From: Colletes latitarsis | Lineage: Eukaryota > Arthropoda > Insecta > Hymenoptera > Colletidae | Length of the DNA stretch: 64,000 nt | Assembly: GCF_051014445.1 (NCBI RefSeq) | Contig: NW_027488370.1 | Span: forward strand, 16,740,001 to 16,804,000 | Direction: 5' to 3' | In this document: positions 21,101-36,400 of the stretch, one piece after another | Position numbering within the stretch: position 1 is the first letter of the stretch | Layout: each line of letters starts with the position of its first letter | Position numbers and translations under genes: made by a program | Notes under the pieces: model-generated | What the model was told of the DNA's origin: nothing | The model's input: the letters and a program-made list of their open reading frames with translations, nothing else | Databases searched by the model: none

Positions 21101-24100
21101 CAGGATCTGTTCAACAAGAATGTGGAGAATGCGAAAGTATGTGTCTGATGAGGGCAAATCCCAGGCCTAACCTAGACATAACATGCGCTATCCTCTAAAA
21201 TATTGATCGAAACCAGGTTAAATGGACTGTTTCAGTGTGGTACCACATTACTACGTGATCCAAACCAGAAAAAACCCAGGATCTGTTCAACAAGTATGTG
21301 AAAAACGCGAAACTATGAGCCTGATGAGGGCAAATCCCAGCCCTAACCTAGACCTAACATGCGTTATCCTCTAAAATATTGATCGAAACCAGGTTTAATG
21401 GACTGTTTCAGTGTGCTACCACATTACTACGTGATCCAAACCAGAAAAATACCCAGGATCCGTTCAACAAGTATGTGAAGAATGCGATAGTATGTGTCTG
21501 ATGAGGGAAAATCCCAGGCCTAACCTAGACCTAACATGCGTTATCTTCTAAAATATTGATCGAAACCAGGTTTAATGGACTGTTTCAGTGTGCTACCACA
21601 TTACTACGTGATCCAAACCAGAAAAAACCCAGGATCCGTTCAACAAGTATGTGAAGAATGCGAAGGTATGTGTCTGATGAGGGCAAATCCCAGGCCTAAC
21701 CTAGACAGAACATGCGTTATCCTCTAAAATATTGATCGAAACCAGGTTTAATGGACTGTTTCAGTGTGCTACCACATTACTACGTGATCCAAACCAGAAA
21801 AAACCCAGGATCCGTTCAACAAGTATGTGAAGAATGCGAAAGTATGTGTCTGATGAGGGCAAATCCCAAGCCTAACCTAGACCTAACATGCGCTACCCTC
21901 AAAAATACTGGTCGAAACCAGTTTTAATCGACTGTTTCAGTGTGGTATCACATTACTATGTGATCCAAACCAGAAAAAAACCCAGGATCTGTACAACAAG
22001 TATGTGAAGAATGCGAAAGTATGAGCCTGACGAGGGCAAATCCCGGACCTATCCCAGACATAACTTGCGTTATCCTCTAAAATATTGGTCGAAACCAGGT
22101 TTAATCGTCTATTTCAGTGTGGTACCACATTACTATGTGATCCAAACCAGAAAAAAACCCAGGATCTGTACAACAAGTATGTGAAGAATGCGAAAGTATG
22201 AGCCTGACGAGGGCAAATCCCGGACCTATCCCAGACATAACTTGCGTTATCCTCTAAAATATTGGTCGAAACCAGGTTTAATCGACTATTTCAGTGTGGT
22301 ACCACATTGCTACGTGATCCAAAGCAGAAAAATACCCAGGATCTGTTCAACAAGTATGTGAAGAACGCGGAAATATGACCCTGATGAGGGAAAACCCCGG
22401 GCCAAACCTAGACCTAACATGAGTTATCTTCAAAAATATTGATCGAAACCAGGTTCAATCGACTGTTTCAGTGTGGTACCACATTTCTACCTGATCCAAA
22501 CCAGAAAAATACCCAGGATCTGTTCAACAAGTATGTGAAGAACGCGAAAGTATGTGTCTGATGAGGGCAAATCCCAGGACTAACCTAGACCTAACATGCG
22601 TTACCCTCTAAAATATTGATCGAAAACAGGTTTAATCGACTATTTCAGTGTGGTACCACATTACTGCGTGACCAAACCAGAAAAATACCCAGTATCTGTT
22701 CAACAAGTATGTGAAGAACGCGTAAATATGACCCTGATGAGGGCAAATCCCGGGACTAACCTAGACCTAACATGCGTTATCCTCAAAAATATTGATCGAA
22801 ACCAGGCTTAATCGACTGCTTCAGTGTGGTACCACATTTCTACCTGATCCAAACCAGAAAAATACCCAGGATCTGTACAACAAGTATGTGAAGAATGCGA
22901 AAGTATGAGCCTGACGAGGGCAAATCCCGGACCTATCCCAGACATAACTTGCGTTATTCTCTAAAATATTGATCGAAACCAGGTTTAATGGACTGTTTCA
23001 GTGTGGTACCACATTACTACGTGATCCAAACCAGAAAAAACCCAGGATCTGTTCATCAAGTATGTGAAAAACGCGAAACTATGAGCCTGATGATGGCAAA
23101 TCCCAGACCTATCCCAGACCCAACATGCGTTATCCTCTAAAACATTTATCAAGACCAGGTTTAATTGAATGTTTCAGTGTGGTACCACATTACTACGTGA
23201 TCCAAACCACAGGAAACTCAGGATCCGTTCAACAAGTATGTGACGAATGCGTAAGTATGTGTCTGATGAGGGCAAATCCCAGGCCTAACCTAGACCAAAC
23301 ATGCGTTATCCTCTAAAATATTGATCGAAACCAGGTTTAATGAACTCTTTCAGTGTGCTACCACATTACTGCGTGATCCAAACCAGAAAAAACCCGGGAT
23401 CCGTTCAACAAGTATGTGAAGAATGCGAAAGTATGAGCCTGACGAGGGCAAATCCCGGACCTATCCCAGACATAACTTGCGTTATCCTCTAAAATATTGG
23501 GCGAAACCAGGTTTAATCGACTATTTCAGTGTGGTACCACATTACTACGTGATCCAAACCAGAAAAATACCCAGGATCTGTTCAACAGGTATGTGAAGAA
23601 CGCGGAAATATGTCCCTGATGAGGGCAAATCCCGGGCCTAATCTAGACCTAACATGAGTTATCCTCAAAAATATTGATCGAAACCAGGTTCAATGGACTG
23701 TTTCAGTGTGGTACCACATTACTACCTGATCCAAACCAGAAAAATACCCAGGATCTGTTCAACAAGTATGTGAAGAACGCGAAAATATGACCCTGATGAG
23801 GGCAAATCCCAGACCTATACCAGACCTAACTTGCGTTGTCCTCTAAAATATTGATGGAAACCAGGTTTAATTGACTGTTTCAGTGTGGTACCACATTGCT
23901 ACGTGATCCAAACCAGAAAAATACCCAGGATCTGTTCAACAGGTATGTGAAGAACGCGGAAATATGACCCTGATGAGGGCAAATCCCGGGCCTAATCTAG
24001 ACCTAACATGAGTTATCCTCAAAAATATTGATCGAAACCAGGTTCAATCGACTGTTTCTGTGTGGTACCACATTACTACGTGATCCAATCCAGAAAAAGC

Positions 24101-25312
24101 CCTGGATCTAGCCATCAAGTATGAGTAATATGCGAAAGTATGAGCCTGATGAGGGCAAATCCTAGACCTAACCCGGACCTAACATGCGTTATCCTCTAAA
24201 ATATTTATCAAGACCAGGTTTAATTGAATGCTTCAGTGTGGTACCACATTACTACGTGATCCAAACCTGAAAAAACCCAGGATCTGTTCAACAAGAATGT
24301 GGAGAATGCGAAAGTATGTGTCTGATGAGGGCAAATCCCAGGCCTAACCTAGACATAACATGCGCTATCCTCTAAAATATTGATCGAAACCAGGTTAAAT
24401 GGACTGTTTCAGTGTGGTACCACATTACTACGTGATCCAAACCAGAAAAAACCCAGGATCTGTTCAACAAGTATGTGAAAAACGCGAAACTATGAGCCTG
24501 ATGAGGGCAAATCCCAGCCCTAACCTAGACCTAACATGCGTTATCCTCTAAAATATTGATCGAAACCAGGTTTAATGGACTGTTTCAGTGTGCTACCACA
24601 TTACTACGTGATCCAAACCAGAAAAATACCCAGGATCCGTTCAACAAGTATGTGAAGAATGCGATAGTATGTGTCTGATGAGGGAAAATCCCAGGCCTAA
24701 CCTAGACCTAACATGCGTTATCTTCTAAAATATTGATCGAAACCAGGTTTAATGGACTGTTTCAGTGTGCTACCACATTACTACGTGATCCAAACCAGAA
24801 AAAACCCAGGATCCGTTCAACAAGTATGTGAAGAATGCGAAGGTATGTGTCTGATGAGGGCAAATCCCAGGCCTAACCTAGACAGAACATGCGTTATCCT
24901 CTAAAATATTGATCGAAACCAGGTTTAATGGACTGTTTCAGTGTGCTACCACATTACTACGTGATCCAAACCAGAAAAAACCCAGGATCCGTTCAACAAG
25001 TATGTGAAGAATGCGAAAGTATGTGTCTGATGAGGGCAAATCCCAAGCCTAACCTAGACCTAACATGCGCTACCCTCAAAAATACTGGTCGAAACCAGTT
25101 TTAATCGACTGTTTCAGTGTGGTATCACATTACTATGTGATCCAAACCAGAAAAAAACCCAGGATCTGTACAACAAGTATGTGAAGAATGCGAAAGTATG
25201 AGCCTGACGAGGGCAAATCCCGGACCTATCCCAGACATAACTTGCGTTATCCTCTAAAATATTGGTCGAAACCAGGTTTAATCGTCTATTTCAGTGTGGT
25301 ACCACATTACTA
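18171..25312 (+). repeat. Satellite block with 3,177-bp (18-mer) HOR
   Basis: From about 18,942 two copies of a 3,177-bp unit follow each other (about 18,942-22,118 and 22,119-25,295), with homology running on to about 25,312. Matching variants include AGGAAACTCAGG (20,033 and 23,210) and the GGGCGAAACC monomer (20,321 and 23,498). The first 0.77 kb repeats the HOR seen left of the retroelement from 12,856. Inside, a segment at 18,317 recurs at 19,376 (six monomers), which accounts for the extra monomer compared with the left copy. Confidence 0.9.
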
Positions 25313-28300
25313 CGTGATCCAAACCAGAAAAATACCCAGGATCTGTTCAACAAGTATGTGAAGAACGCGGAAATATGACCCTGATGAGGGAAAACCCCGG
25401 GCCAAACCTAGACCTAACATGAGTTATCCTCAAAAATATTGACCGAAACCAGGTTTAATCGACTGTTTCAGTGTGGTACCACATTACTACCTGATCCAAT
25501 CCAGAAAAAGCCCTGGATCTGTTCAACAAGTATGTGAAGAACGCGAAAATATGACCCTGATGAGGGCAAATCCCAGACCTATACCAGACCTAACTTGCGT
25601 TGTCCTCTAAAATATTGATGGAAACCAGGTTTAATTGACTGTTTCAGTGTGGTACCACATTGCTACCTGATGCAATCCAGAAAAAAACCCAGAATCTGTA
25701 CAACAAGTATGTGAAGAATGCGAAAGTATGTGTCTGATGAGGGCAAATCCCAGGCCTAACCTAGACCTAAAATGCGTTATCCTCTAAAATATTGATCGAA
25801 ACCAGGTTTAATGGACTGTTTCAGTGTGCTACCACATTACTACGTGATCCAAACCAGAAAAAACCCAGGATCCGTTCAACAAGTATGTGAAGAATGCGAA
25901 AGTATGTGTCTGATGAGGGCAAATCCCAGGCCTAACCTAGACAGAACATGCGTTATCCTCTAAAATATTGTTCGAAACCAGGTTTAATGGACTGTTTCAG
26001 TGTGCTACCACATTACTACGTGATCCAAACCAGAAAAAACCCAGGATCCGTTCAACAAGTATGTTAAGAATGCGAAAGTATGTGTCTGATGAGGGCAAAT
26101 CCCAGGCCTAACCTAGACCTAACATGCGCTACCCTCAAAAATACTGGTCGAAACCAGTTTTAATCGACTGTTTCAGTGTGGTATCACATTACTATGTGAT
26201 CCAAACCAGAAAAAAACCCAGGATCTGTACAACAAGTATGTGAAGAATGCGAAAGTATGAGCCTGACGAGGGCAAATCCCGGACCTATCCCAGACATAAC
26301 TTGCGTTATCCTCTAAAATATTGGTCGGAACCAGGTTTAATCGTCTATTTCAGTGTGGTACCACATTACTACGTGATCCAAACCAGAAAAATACCCAGGA
26401 TCTGTTCAACAAGTATGTTAAGAATGCGAAAGTATGTGTCTGATGAGGGCAAATCCCAGGCCTAACCTAGACAGAACATGCGTTATCCTCTAAAATATTG
26501 ATCGAAACCAGGTTTAATGAACTGTTTCAGTGTGCTACCACATTACTGCGTGATCCAAACCAGAAAAAACCCGGGATCCGTTCAACAAGTATGTGAAGAA
26601 TGCGAAAGTATGTGTCTGATGAGGGCAAATCCCAGGCCTAACCTAGATCTAACATGCGTTATCCTCAAACATATTGATGGAAACCAGGTTTAATGGACAT
26701 TTTCAGTGTGGTACCACATCACTACGTGATCCAAACCAGAAAAATACCCAGGATCCGTTCAACAAGTATGTGAAGAATGCGAAAGTATGTGTCTGATGAG
26801 GGAAAATCCCAGGCCTAACCTAGACCTAACATGCGTTATCCTCTAAAATATTGATCGAAACCAGGTTTAATGGACTGTTTCAGTGTGCTACCACATTACT
26901 ACGTGATCCAAAGCAGAAAAAACCCAGGATCCGTTCAACAAGTATGTGAAGAATGCGAAAGTATGTGTCTGATGGGGGCAAATTCCAGGCCTAACCTAGA
27001 CCTAACATGCGTTATCCTCTAAAATATTGATCGAAACCTGGTTTAATGGACTTTTTCAGTGGGGTACCACATCACTACGTGATCCAAACCAGAAAAATAC
27101 CCAGGATCCGTTCAACAAGTATGTGAAGAATGCGAAAGTATGTGTCTGATGAGGGAAAATCCACAGGCCTAACCTAGACCTAACATGCGTTATCCTCTAA
27201 AATATTGATCGAAACAAGGTTTAATGGACTGTTTCAGTGTGCTACCACATTACTACGTGATCCAAAGCAGAAAAAACCCAGGATCCGTTCAACAAGTATG
27301 TGAAGAATGCGAAAGTATGTGTCTGATGAGGGCAAATCCCAGGCCTAACCTAGACCTAACATGCGCTGCCCTCAAAAATACTGGTCGAAACCAGATTTAA
27401 TCGACTGTTTCAGTGTGGTATCACATTACTATGTGATCCAAACCAGAAAAAAACCCAGGATCTGTACAACAAGTATGTGAAGAATGCGAAAGTATGAGCC
27501 TGACGAGGGCAAATCCCGGACCTATCCCAGACATAACTTGCGTTAACCTCTAAAATATTGGTCGGAACCAGGTTTAATCGTCTATTTCAGTGTGGTACCA
27601 CATTACTACGTGATCCAAACCAGAAAAATACCCAGGATCTGTTCAACAAGTATGTTAAGAATGCGAAAGTATGTGTCTGATGAGGGCAAATCCCAGGCCT
27701 AACCTAGACAGAACATGCGTTATCCTCTAAAATATTGATCGAAACCAGGTTTAATGAACTGTTTCAGTGTGCTCCCACATTACTACGTGATCCAAACCAG
27801 AAAAAACCCAGGATCCGTTCAACAAGTATGTGAAGAATGCGAAAGTATGTGTCTGATGGGGGCAAATTCCAGGCCTAACCTAGACCTACCATGCGCTACC
27901 CTCAAAAATACTGGTCGAAGCCAGTTTTAATCGACTGTTTCAGTGTGGTATCACATTACTATGTGATCCAAACCATAAAAATACCCAGGATCCGTTCAAG
28001 AAGTATGTGAAGAATGCGAAAGTATGTGTCTGATGAGGGAAAATCCCAGGCCTAACCTAGACCTAACATGCGTTATCCTCTAAAATATTGATCGAAACAA
28101 GGTTTAATGGACTGTTTCAGTGTGCTACCACATTACTACGTGATCCAAAGCAGAAAAAACCCAGGATCCGTTCAACAAGTATGTGAAGAATGCGAAAGTA
28201 TGTGTCTGATGGGGGCAAATTCCAGGCCTAACCTAGACCTAACATGCGTTATCCTCTAAAATATTGATCGAAACCTGGTTTAATGGACTTTTTCAGTGGG

Positions 28301-30330
28301 GTACCACATCACTACGTGATCCAAACCAGAAAAATACCCAGGATCCGTTCAACAAGTATGTGAAGAATGCGAAAGTATGTGTCTGATGAGGGAGAATCCA
28401 CAGGCCTAACCTAGACCTAACATGCGTTATCCTCTAAAATATTGATCGAAACAAGGTTTAATGGACTGTTTCAGTGTGCTACCACATTACTACGTGATCC
28501 AAAGCAGAAAAAACCCAGGATCCGTTCAACAAGTATGTGAAGAATGCGAAAGTATGTGTCTGATGAGGGCAAATCCCAGGCCTAACCTAGACCTAACATG
28601 CGCTACCCTCAAAAATACTGGTCGAAACCAGATTTAATCGACTGTTTCAGTGTGGTATCACATTACTATGTGATCCAAACCAGAAAAAAACCCAGGATCT
28701 GTACAACAAGTATGTGAAGAATGCGAAAGTATGAGCCTGACGAGGGCAAATCCCGGACCTATCCCAGACATAACTTGCGTTAACCTCTAAAATATTGGTC
28801 GAACCAGGTTTAATCGACTATTTCAGTGTGGTACCACATTACTACGTGATCCAAACCAGAAAAATACCCAGGATCTGTTCACCAAGTATGTGGAGAACGC
28901 GGAAAAATGAGCCTGACGAGGGCAAATCCCGGACCTATCCCAGACATAACTTGCGTTATCCTCTAAAATATTGGTCGAAACCAGGTTTAATCGACTATTT
29001 CAGTGTGGTACCACATTACTACGTGATCCAAACCAGAAAAATACCCAGGATCAGTTCAACAAGTATGTGAAGAACGCGAAAATATGACCCTGATGAGGGC
29101 AAATCCCAGACCTATACCAGACCTAACTTGCGTTGACCTCTAAAATATTGACGGAAACCAGGTTTAATTGACTGTTTCAGTGTGGTACCACATTACTACG
29201 TGATCCAATCCAGAAAAAGCCCTGGATCTAGCCATCTAGTATGAGTAATATGCGAAAGTATGAGCCTGATGAGGGCTAATCCTAGACCTAACCCAGACCT
29301 AACATGCGTTATCCTCTAAAATATTTATCAAGACCAGGTTTAATTGAATGTTTCAGTGTGGTACCACATTACTACGTGATCCAAACCTGAAAAAACCCAG
29401 GATCTGTTCAACAAGTATGTGGAGAATGCGAAAGTATGTGTCAGATGAGGGCAAATCCCAGGACTAACCCAGACATAACATGCGTTATCCTCTAAAATAT
29501 TGATCGAAACTATGTTAAATGGACTGTTTCAGTGTGGTACCACATTACTACAGGATCCAAACTAGAAAAAGTCCAGAATCTGGCCATCAAGTATGAGAAA
29601 TATGCGAAACTACGAGCCGGATCAGAGCAAATCCCAGACCTATCCCGGACCCAACATGCGTTATCCTCTAAAACATTTATCAAGACCAGGTTTAATTGAA
29701 TGTTTCAGTGTGGTACCACATTACTACGTGATCCAAAACAGAAAAAATCCAGGATCTGTTCAACAAGTATGTGAAAAACGCGAAACTATGAGCCTGATGA
29801 GGGCAAATCCCAGACCTATCCCAGACCCAACATGCGTTATCCTCTAAAACATTTATCAAGACCAGGTTTAATTGAATGTTTCAGTGTGGTACCATATTAC
29901 TACGTGATCCAAACCACAAGAAACCCAGGATCCGTTCAACAAGTATGTGACGAATGCGAAAGTATGTGTCTGATGAGGGCAAATCCCAGGCCTAACCTAG
30001 ATCTAACATGCGTTATCCTCAAAAATATTGATCGAAACCTGGTTTAATGGACTTTTTCAGTGGGGTACCACATCACTACGTGATCCAAACCAGAAAAAAC
30101 CCAGGATCCGTTCAACAAGTATGTGAAGAATGCGAAAGTATGTGTCTGATGAGGGCAAATCCCAGGCCTAACCTAGACAGAACATGCGTTATCCTCTAAA
30201 ATATTGATCGAAACCAGGTTTAATGGACTGTTTAAGTGTGCTACCACATTACTACGTGATCCAAACCAGAAAAAACCCAGGATCCGTTCAACAAGTATGT
30301 GAAGAATGCGAAAGTATGTGTCTGATGAGG
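25313..30330 (+). repeat. Satellite, mixed block with 1,237-bp-spaced duplication
   Basis: Most monomers here carry TGTGCTACC in place of the palindrome, or the GTATCACATTACTATGTG form. A segment of about 0.93 kb at 26,720-27,650 recurs at 27,957-28,887 (offset 1,237 bp, seven monomers), marked by the GGGGGCAAATTCC and ATCCACAGGCC variants. A second segment, about 28,690-29,720, recurs 23.83 kb away at 52,520-53,550. No gene is seen. Confidence 0.88.
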
Positions 30331-32452
30331 GCAAATCCCAGGCCTAACCTAGACCTAACATGCGCTACCCTCAAAAATACTGGTCGAAACAAGTTTTAAT
30401 CGACTGTTTCAGTGTGGTATCACATTACTATGTGATCCAAACCAGAAAAAAACCCAGGATCTGTACAACAAGTATGTGAAGAATGCGAAAGTATGAGCCT
30501 GACGAGGGCAAATCCCGGACCTATGCCAGACATAACTTGCGTTATCCTCTAAAATATTGGTCGAAACCAGGTTTAATCGTCTATTTCAGTGTGGTACCAC
30601 ATTACTACGTGACCCAAACCAGAAAAATACCCAGGATTTGTTCAACAAGTATGTGAAGAACGCGGAAATATGACCCTGATGAGGGAAAACCCCGGGCCAA
30701 ACCTAGACCTAACATGAGTTATCCTCAAAAATATTGTCCGAAACCAGGTTTAAGCGACTGTTTCAGTGTGGTACCACATTACTACCTGATCCAAACCAGA
30801 AAAATACCCAGGATCTGTTCAACAAGTATGTGAAGAACGCGAAAATATGACCCTGATGAGGGCAAATCCCAGACCTATACCAGACCTAACTTGCGTTGTA
30901 CTCTAAAATATTGATGGAAACCAGGTTTAATTGACTGTTTCAGTGTGGTACCACATTGCTACGTGATGCAATCCAGAAAAAAACCCAGAATCTGTACAAC
31001 AAGGTTGTGAAGAATGCGAAAGTATGTGTCCGATGAGGGCAAATCCCAGGCCTAACCTAGACCAAACATGCGTTATCCTCTAAAATATTGATCGAAACCA
31101 GGTTTAATGAACTGTTTCAGTGTGCTACCACATTACTGCGTGATCCAAACCAGAAAAAACCCGGGATCCGTTCAACAAGTATGTGAAGAATGCGAAAGTA
31201 TGTGTCTGATGAGGGCAAATCCCAGGCCTAACCTAGACCAAACATGCGTTATCCTCTAAAATATTGATCCAAACCAGGTTTAATGGACATTTTCAGTGTG
31301 GTACCACATCACTACGTGATCCAAACCAGAAAAATACCCAGGATCCGTTCAACAAGTATGTGAAGAATGCGAAAGTATGTGTCTGATGAGGGCAAATCCC
31401 AGGCCTAACCTAGACCTAACATGCGCTACCCTCAAAAATACTGGTCGAAACCAGTTTTAATCGACTGTTTCAGTGTGGTATCACATTACTATGTGATCCA
31501 AACCAGAAAAAAACCCAGGATCTGTACAACAAGTATGTGAAGAATGCGAAAGTATGAGCCTGACGAGGGCAAATCCCGGACCTATGCCAGACATAACTTG
31601 CGTTATCCTCTAAAATATTGGTCGAAACCAGGTTTAATCGTCTATTTCAGTGTGGTACCACATTACTACGTGACCCAAACCAGAAAAATACCAAGGATTT
31701 GTTCAACAAGTATGTGAAGAACGCGGAAATATGACCCTGATGAGGGAAAACCCCGGGCCAAACCTAGACCTAACATGAGTTATCCTCAAAAATATTGTCC
31801 GAAACCAGGTTTAAGCGACTGTTTCAGTGTGGTACCACATTACTACCTGATCCAAACCAGAAAAATACCCAGGATCTGTTCAACAAGTATGTGAAGAACG
31901 CGAAAATATGACCCTGATGAGGGCAAATCCCAGACCTATACCAGACCTAACTTGCGTTGTACTCTAAAATATTGATGGAAACCAGGTTTAATTGACTGTT
32001 TCAGTGTGGTACCACATTGCTACGTGATGCAATCCAGAAAAAAACCCAGAATCTGTACAACAAGGTTGTGAAGAATGCGAAAGTATGTGTCTGATGAGGG
32101 CAAATCCCAGGCCTAACCTAGACCAAACATGCGTTATCCTCTAAAATATTGATCGAAACCAGGTTTAATGAACTGTTTCAGTGTGCTACCACATTACTGC
32201 GTGATCCAAACCAGAAAAAACCCGGGATCCGTTCAACAAGTATGTGAAGAATGCGAAAGTATGTGTCTGATGAGGGCAAATCCCAGGCCTAACCTAGACC
32301 AAACATGCGTTATCCTCTAAAATATTGATCGAAACCAGGTTTAATGGACATTTTCAGTGTGGTACCACATCACTACGTGATCCAAACCAGAAAAATACCC
32401 AGGATCCGTTCAACAAGTATGTGAAGAATGCGAAAGTATGTGTCTGATGAGG
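30331..32452 (+). repeat. 6-monomer HOR, two copies of 1,061 bp
   Basis: The rare CCTATGCCAGACATAAC variant at 30,520 recurs at 31,581, with the neighbouring CCCGGGCCAAACC and TTGTACTCTAAAA variants at the same offset. The copies are nearly identical. Confidence 0.88.
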
Positions 32453-33420
32453 GAAAATCCCAGGCCTAACCTAGACCTAACATGCGTTATCCTCTAAAAT
32501 ATTGATCGAAACCAGGTTTAATGGACTGTTTCAGTGTGCTCCCACATTACTACGTGATCCAAACCAGAAAAAACCCAGGATCCGTTCAACAAGTATGTGA
32601 AGAATGCGAAAGTATGTGTCTGATGGGGGCAAATTCCAGGCCTAACCTAGACCTACCATGCGCTACCCTCAAAAATACTGGTCGAAGCCAGTTTTAATCG
32701 ACTGTTTCAGTGTGGTATCACATTACTATGTGATCCAAACCATAAAAATACCCAGGGTCCGTTCAACAAGTATGTGAAGAATGCGAAAGTATGTGTCTGA
32801 TGAGGGAAAATCCCAGGCCTAACCTAGACCTAACATGCGCTACCCTCAAAAATACTGGTCGAAACCAGTTTTAATCGACTGTTTCAGTGTGGTATCACAT
32901 TACTATGTGATCCAAACCAGAAAAAAACCCAGGATCTGTACAACAAGTATGTGAAGAATGCGAAAGTATGAGCCTGACGAGGGCAAATCCCGGACCTATC
33001 CCAGACATAACTTGCGTTATCCTCTAAAATATTGGTCGAAACCAGGTTTAATCGTCTACTTCAGTGTGGTACCACATTACTACGTGATCCAAACCAGAAA
33101 AATACCCAGGATCTGTTCAACAAGTATGTGAAGAACGCGAAAATATGACCCTGATGAGGGAAAACCCCGTGCCAAACCTAGACCTAACATGAGTTATCCT
33201 CAAAAATATTGACCGAAACCAGGTTTAATCGACTGTTTCAGTGTGGTACCACATTACTACGTGATCAAAACCACAAAAAACACAGGATCCGTTCAACAAG
33301 TATGTGACGAATGCGATAGTATGTGACTGATGAGGGAAAATCCCAGGCCTAACCTAGACCTAACATGCGTTATCTACTAAAATATTGATCGAAACCAGGT
33401 TTAATGGACTGTTTCAGTGT
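32453..33420 (+). repeat. Satellite linking block
   Basis: These monomers sit between two HOR domains. The run from about 32,541 to 33,180, with variants GGGGGCAAATTCC, CTACCATGCG and CCCCGTGCC, is matched at about 51,781-52,420 (offset 19,240 bp). No gene is seen. Confidence 0.85.
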
Positions 33421-36400
33421 GCTACCACATTACTACGTGATCCAAACCAGAAAAATACCCAGGATCCGTTCAACAAGTATGTGAAGAATGCGAAAGTATG
33501 TGTCTGATGAGGGAAAATCCCAGGCCTAACCTAGACCTAACATGCGTTATCCTCTAAAATATTGATCGAAACCAGGTTTAATGGACTGTTTCAGTGTGCT
33601 ACCACATTACTACGTGATCCAAACCAGAAAAATACCCAGGATCCGTTCAACAAGTATGTGAAGAATGCGATAGTATGTGACCGATGAGGGAAAATCCCAG
33701 GCCTAACCTAGACCTAACATGCGTTATCTTCTAAAATATTGATCGAAACCAGGTTTAATGGACTGTTTCAGTGTGCTACCACATTACTACGTGATCCAAA
33801 CCAGAAAAAACCCAGGATTCGTTCAACAAGTATGTGAAGAATGCGAAAGTATGTGTCTGATGAGGGTAAATCCCAGGCCTAACCTAGACAGAACATGCGT
33901 TATCCTCTAAAATATTGATCGAAACCAGGTTTAATGGTCTGTTTCAGTGTGCTACCACATTACTACGTGATCCAAACCAGAAAAAACCCAGGATCCGTTC
34001 AACAAGTAAGTGAAGAATGCGAAAGTATGTGTCTGATGAGGGCAAATCCCAGGCCTAACCTAGACCTAACATGCGCTACCCTCAAAAATACTGGTCGAAA
34101 CCAGTTTTAATCGACTGTTTCAGTGTGGTATCACATTACTATGTGATCCAAACCAGAAAAAAACCCAGGATCTGTACAACAAGTATGTGAAGAATGCGAA
34201 AGTATGAGCCTGACGAGGGCAAATCCCGGACCTATCCCAGACATAACTTGCGTTATCCTCTAAAATATTGGTCGAAACCAGGTTTAATCGACTATTTCAG
34301 TGTGTACCACATTACTACGTGATCCAAACCAGAAAACTACCCAGGATCTGTTCAACAAGTATGTGAAGAACGCGGAAATATGACCCTGATGAGGGAAAAC
34401 CCCGGGCCTAACCTAGACCTAACATGAGTTATCCTCAAAAATATTGACCGAAACCAGGTTTAATCGACTGTTTCAGTGTGGTACCACATTACTACCTGAT
34501 CCAAACCAGAAAAATACCCAGGATCTGTACAACAAGGTTGTGAAGAATGCGAAAGTATGTGTCTGATGAGGGCAAATCCCAGGCCTAACCTAGACCGAAC
34601 ATGCGTTATCCTCTAAAATATTGATCGAAACCAGGTTTAATGAACTGTTTCAGTGTGCTACCACATTACTGCGTGATCCAAACCAGAAAAAACCCGGGAT
34701 CCGTTCAACAAGTATGTGAAGAATGCGAAAGTATGTGTCTGATGAGGGCAAATCCCAGGCCTAACCTAGATCTAACATGCGTTATCCTCAAACATATTGA
34801 TGGAAACCAGGTTTAATGGACATTTTCAGTGTGGTACCACATCACTACCTGATCCAAAGCAGAAAAATACCCAGGATCTGTTCAACAAGTATGTGAAGAA
34901 CGCGAAAATATGACCCTGATGAGGGCAAATCCCAGACCTATACCAGACCTAACTTGCGTTGTACTCTAAAATATTGATGGAAACCAGGTTTAATTGACTG
35001 TTTCAGTGTGGTACCACATTGCTACGTGATGCAATCCAGAAAAAAACCTAGAATCTGTACAACAAGGTTGTGAAGAATGCGAAAGTATGTGTCTGATGAG
35101 GGCAAATCCCAGGCCTAACCTAGACCAAACATGCGTTATCCTCTAAAATATTGATCGAAACCAGGTTTAATGAACTGTTTCAGTGTGCTACCACATTACT
35201 GCGAGATCCAAACCAGAAAAAACCCGGGATCCGTTCAACAAGTATGTGAAGAATGCGAAAGTATGTGTCTGATGAGGGCAAATCCCAGGCCTAACCTAGA
35301 TCTAACATGCGTTATCCTCAAACATATTGATGGAAACCAGGTTTGATGGACATTTTCAGTGTGGTACCACATCACTACGTGATCCAAACCAGAAAAATAC
35401 CCAGGATCCGTTCAACAAGTATGTGAAGAATGCGAAAGTATGTGTCTGATGAGGGAAAATCCCAGGCCTAACCTAGACCTAACATGCGTTATCCTCTAAA
35501 ATATTGATCGAAACCAGGTTTAATGGACTGTTTCAGTGTGCTCCCACATTACTACGTGATCAAAACCACAAAAAACACAGGATCCGTTCAACAAGTATGT
35601 GACGAATGCGAAAGTATGTGTCTGATGAGGGCAAATCCCAGGCCTAACCTAGATCTAACATGCGTTATCCTCAAACATATTGATGGAAACCAGGTTTAAT
35701 GGACATTTTCAGTGTGGTACCACATCACTACGTGATCCAAACCAGAAAAATACCCAGGATCCGTTCAACAAGTATGTGAAGAATGCGAAAGTATGTGTCT
35801 GGTGAGGGAAAATCCCAGGCCTAACCTAGACCTAACATGCTTTATCTTCTAAAATGTTGACCGAAACCAGGTTTAATGGACTGTTTCAGTGTGCTAACAC
35901 ATTACTACGTGATCCAAACCAGAAAAAACCCAGGATCCGTTCAACAAGTATGTGAAGAATGCGAAAGTATGTGTCTGATGAGGGCAAATCCCAGGCCTAA
36001 CCTAGACAGAACATGCGTTATCCTCTAAAATATTGATCGAAACCAGGTTTAATGGACTGTTTCAGTGTGCTACCACATTACTACGTGATCCAAACCAGAA
36101 AAAACCCAGGATCCGTTCAACAAGTATGTGAAGAATGCGAAAGTATGTGTCTGATGAGGGCAAATCCCAGGCCTAACCTAGACCTAACATGCGCTACCCT
36201 CAAAAATACTGGTCGAAGCCAGTTTTAATCGACTGTTTCAGTGTGGTATCACATTACTATGTGATCCAAACCATAAAAATACCCAGGATCCGTTCAACAA
36301 GTATGTGAAGAATGCGAAAGTATGTGTCTGATGAGGGAAAATCCCAGGCCTAACCTAGACCTAACATGCGTTATCCTCTAAAATATTGATCGAAACCAGG

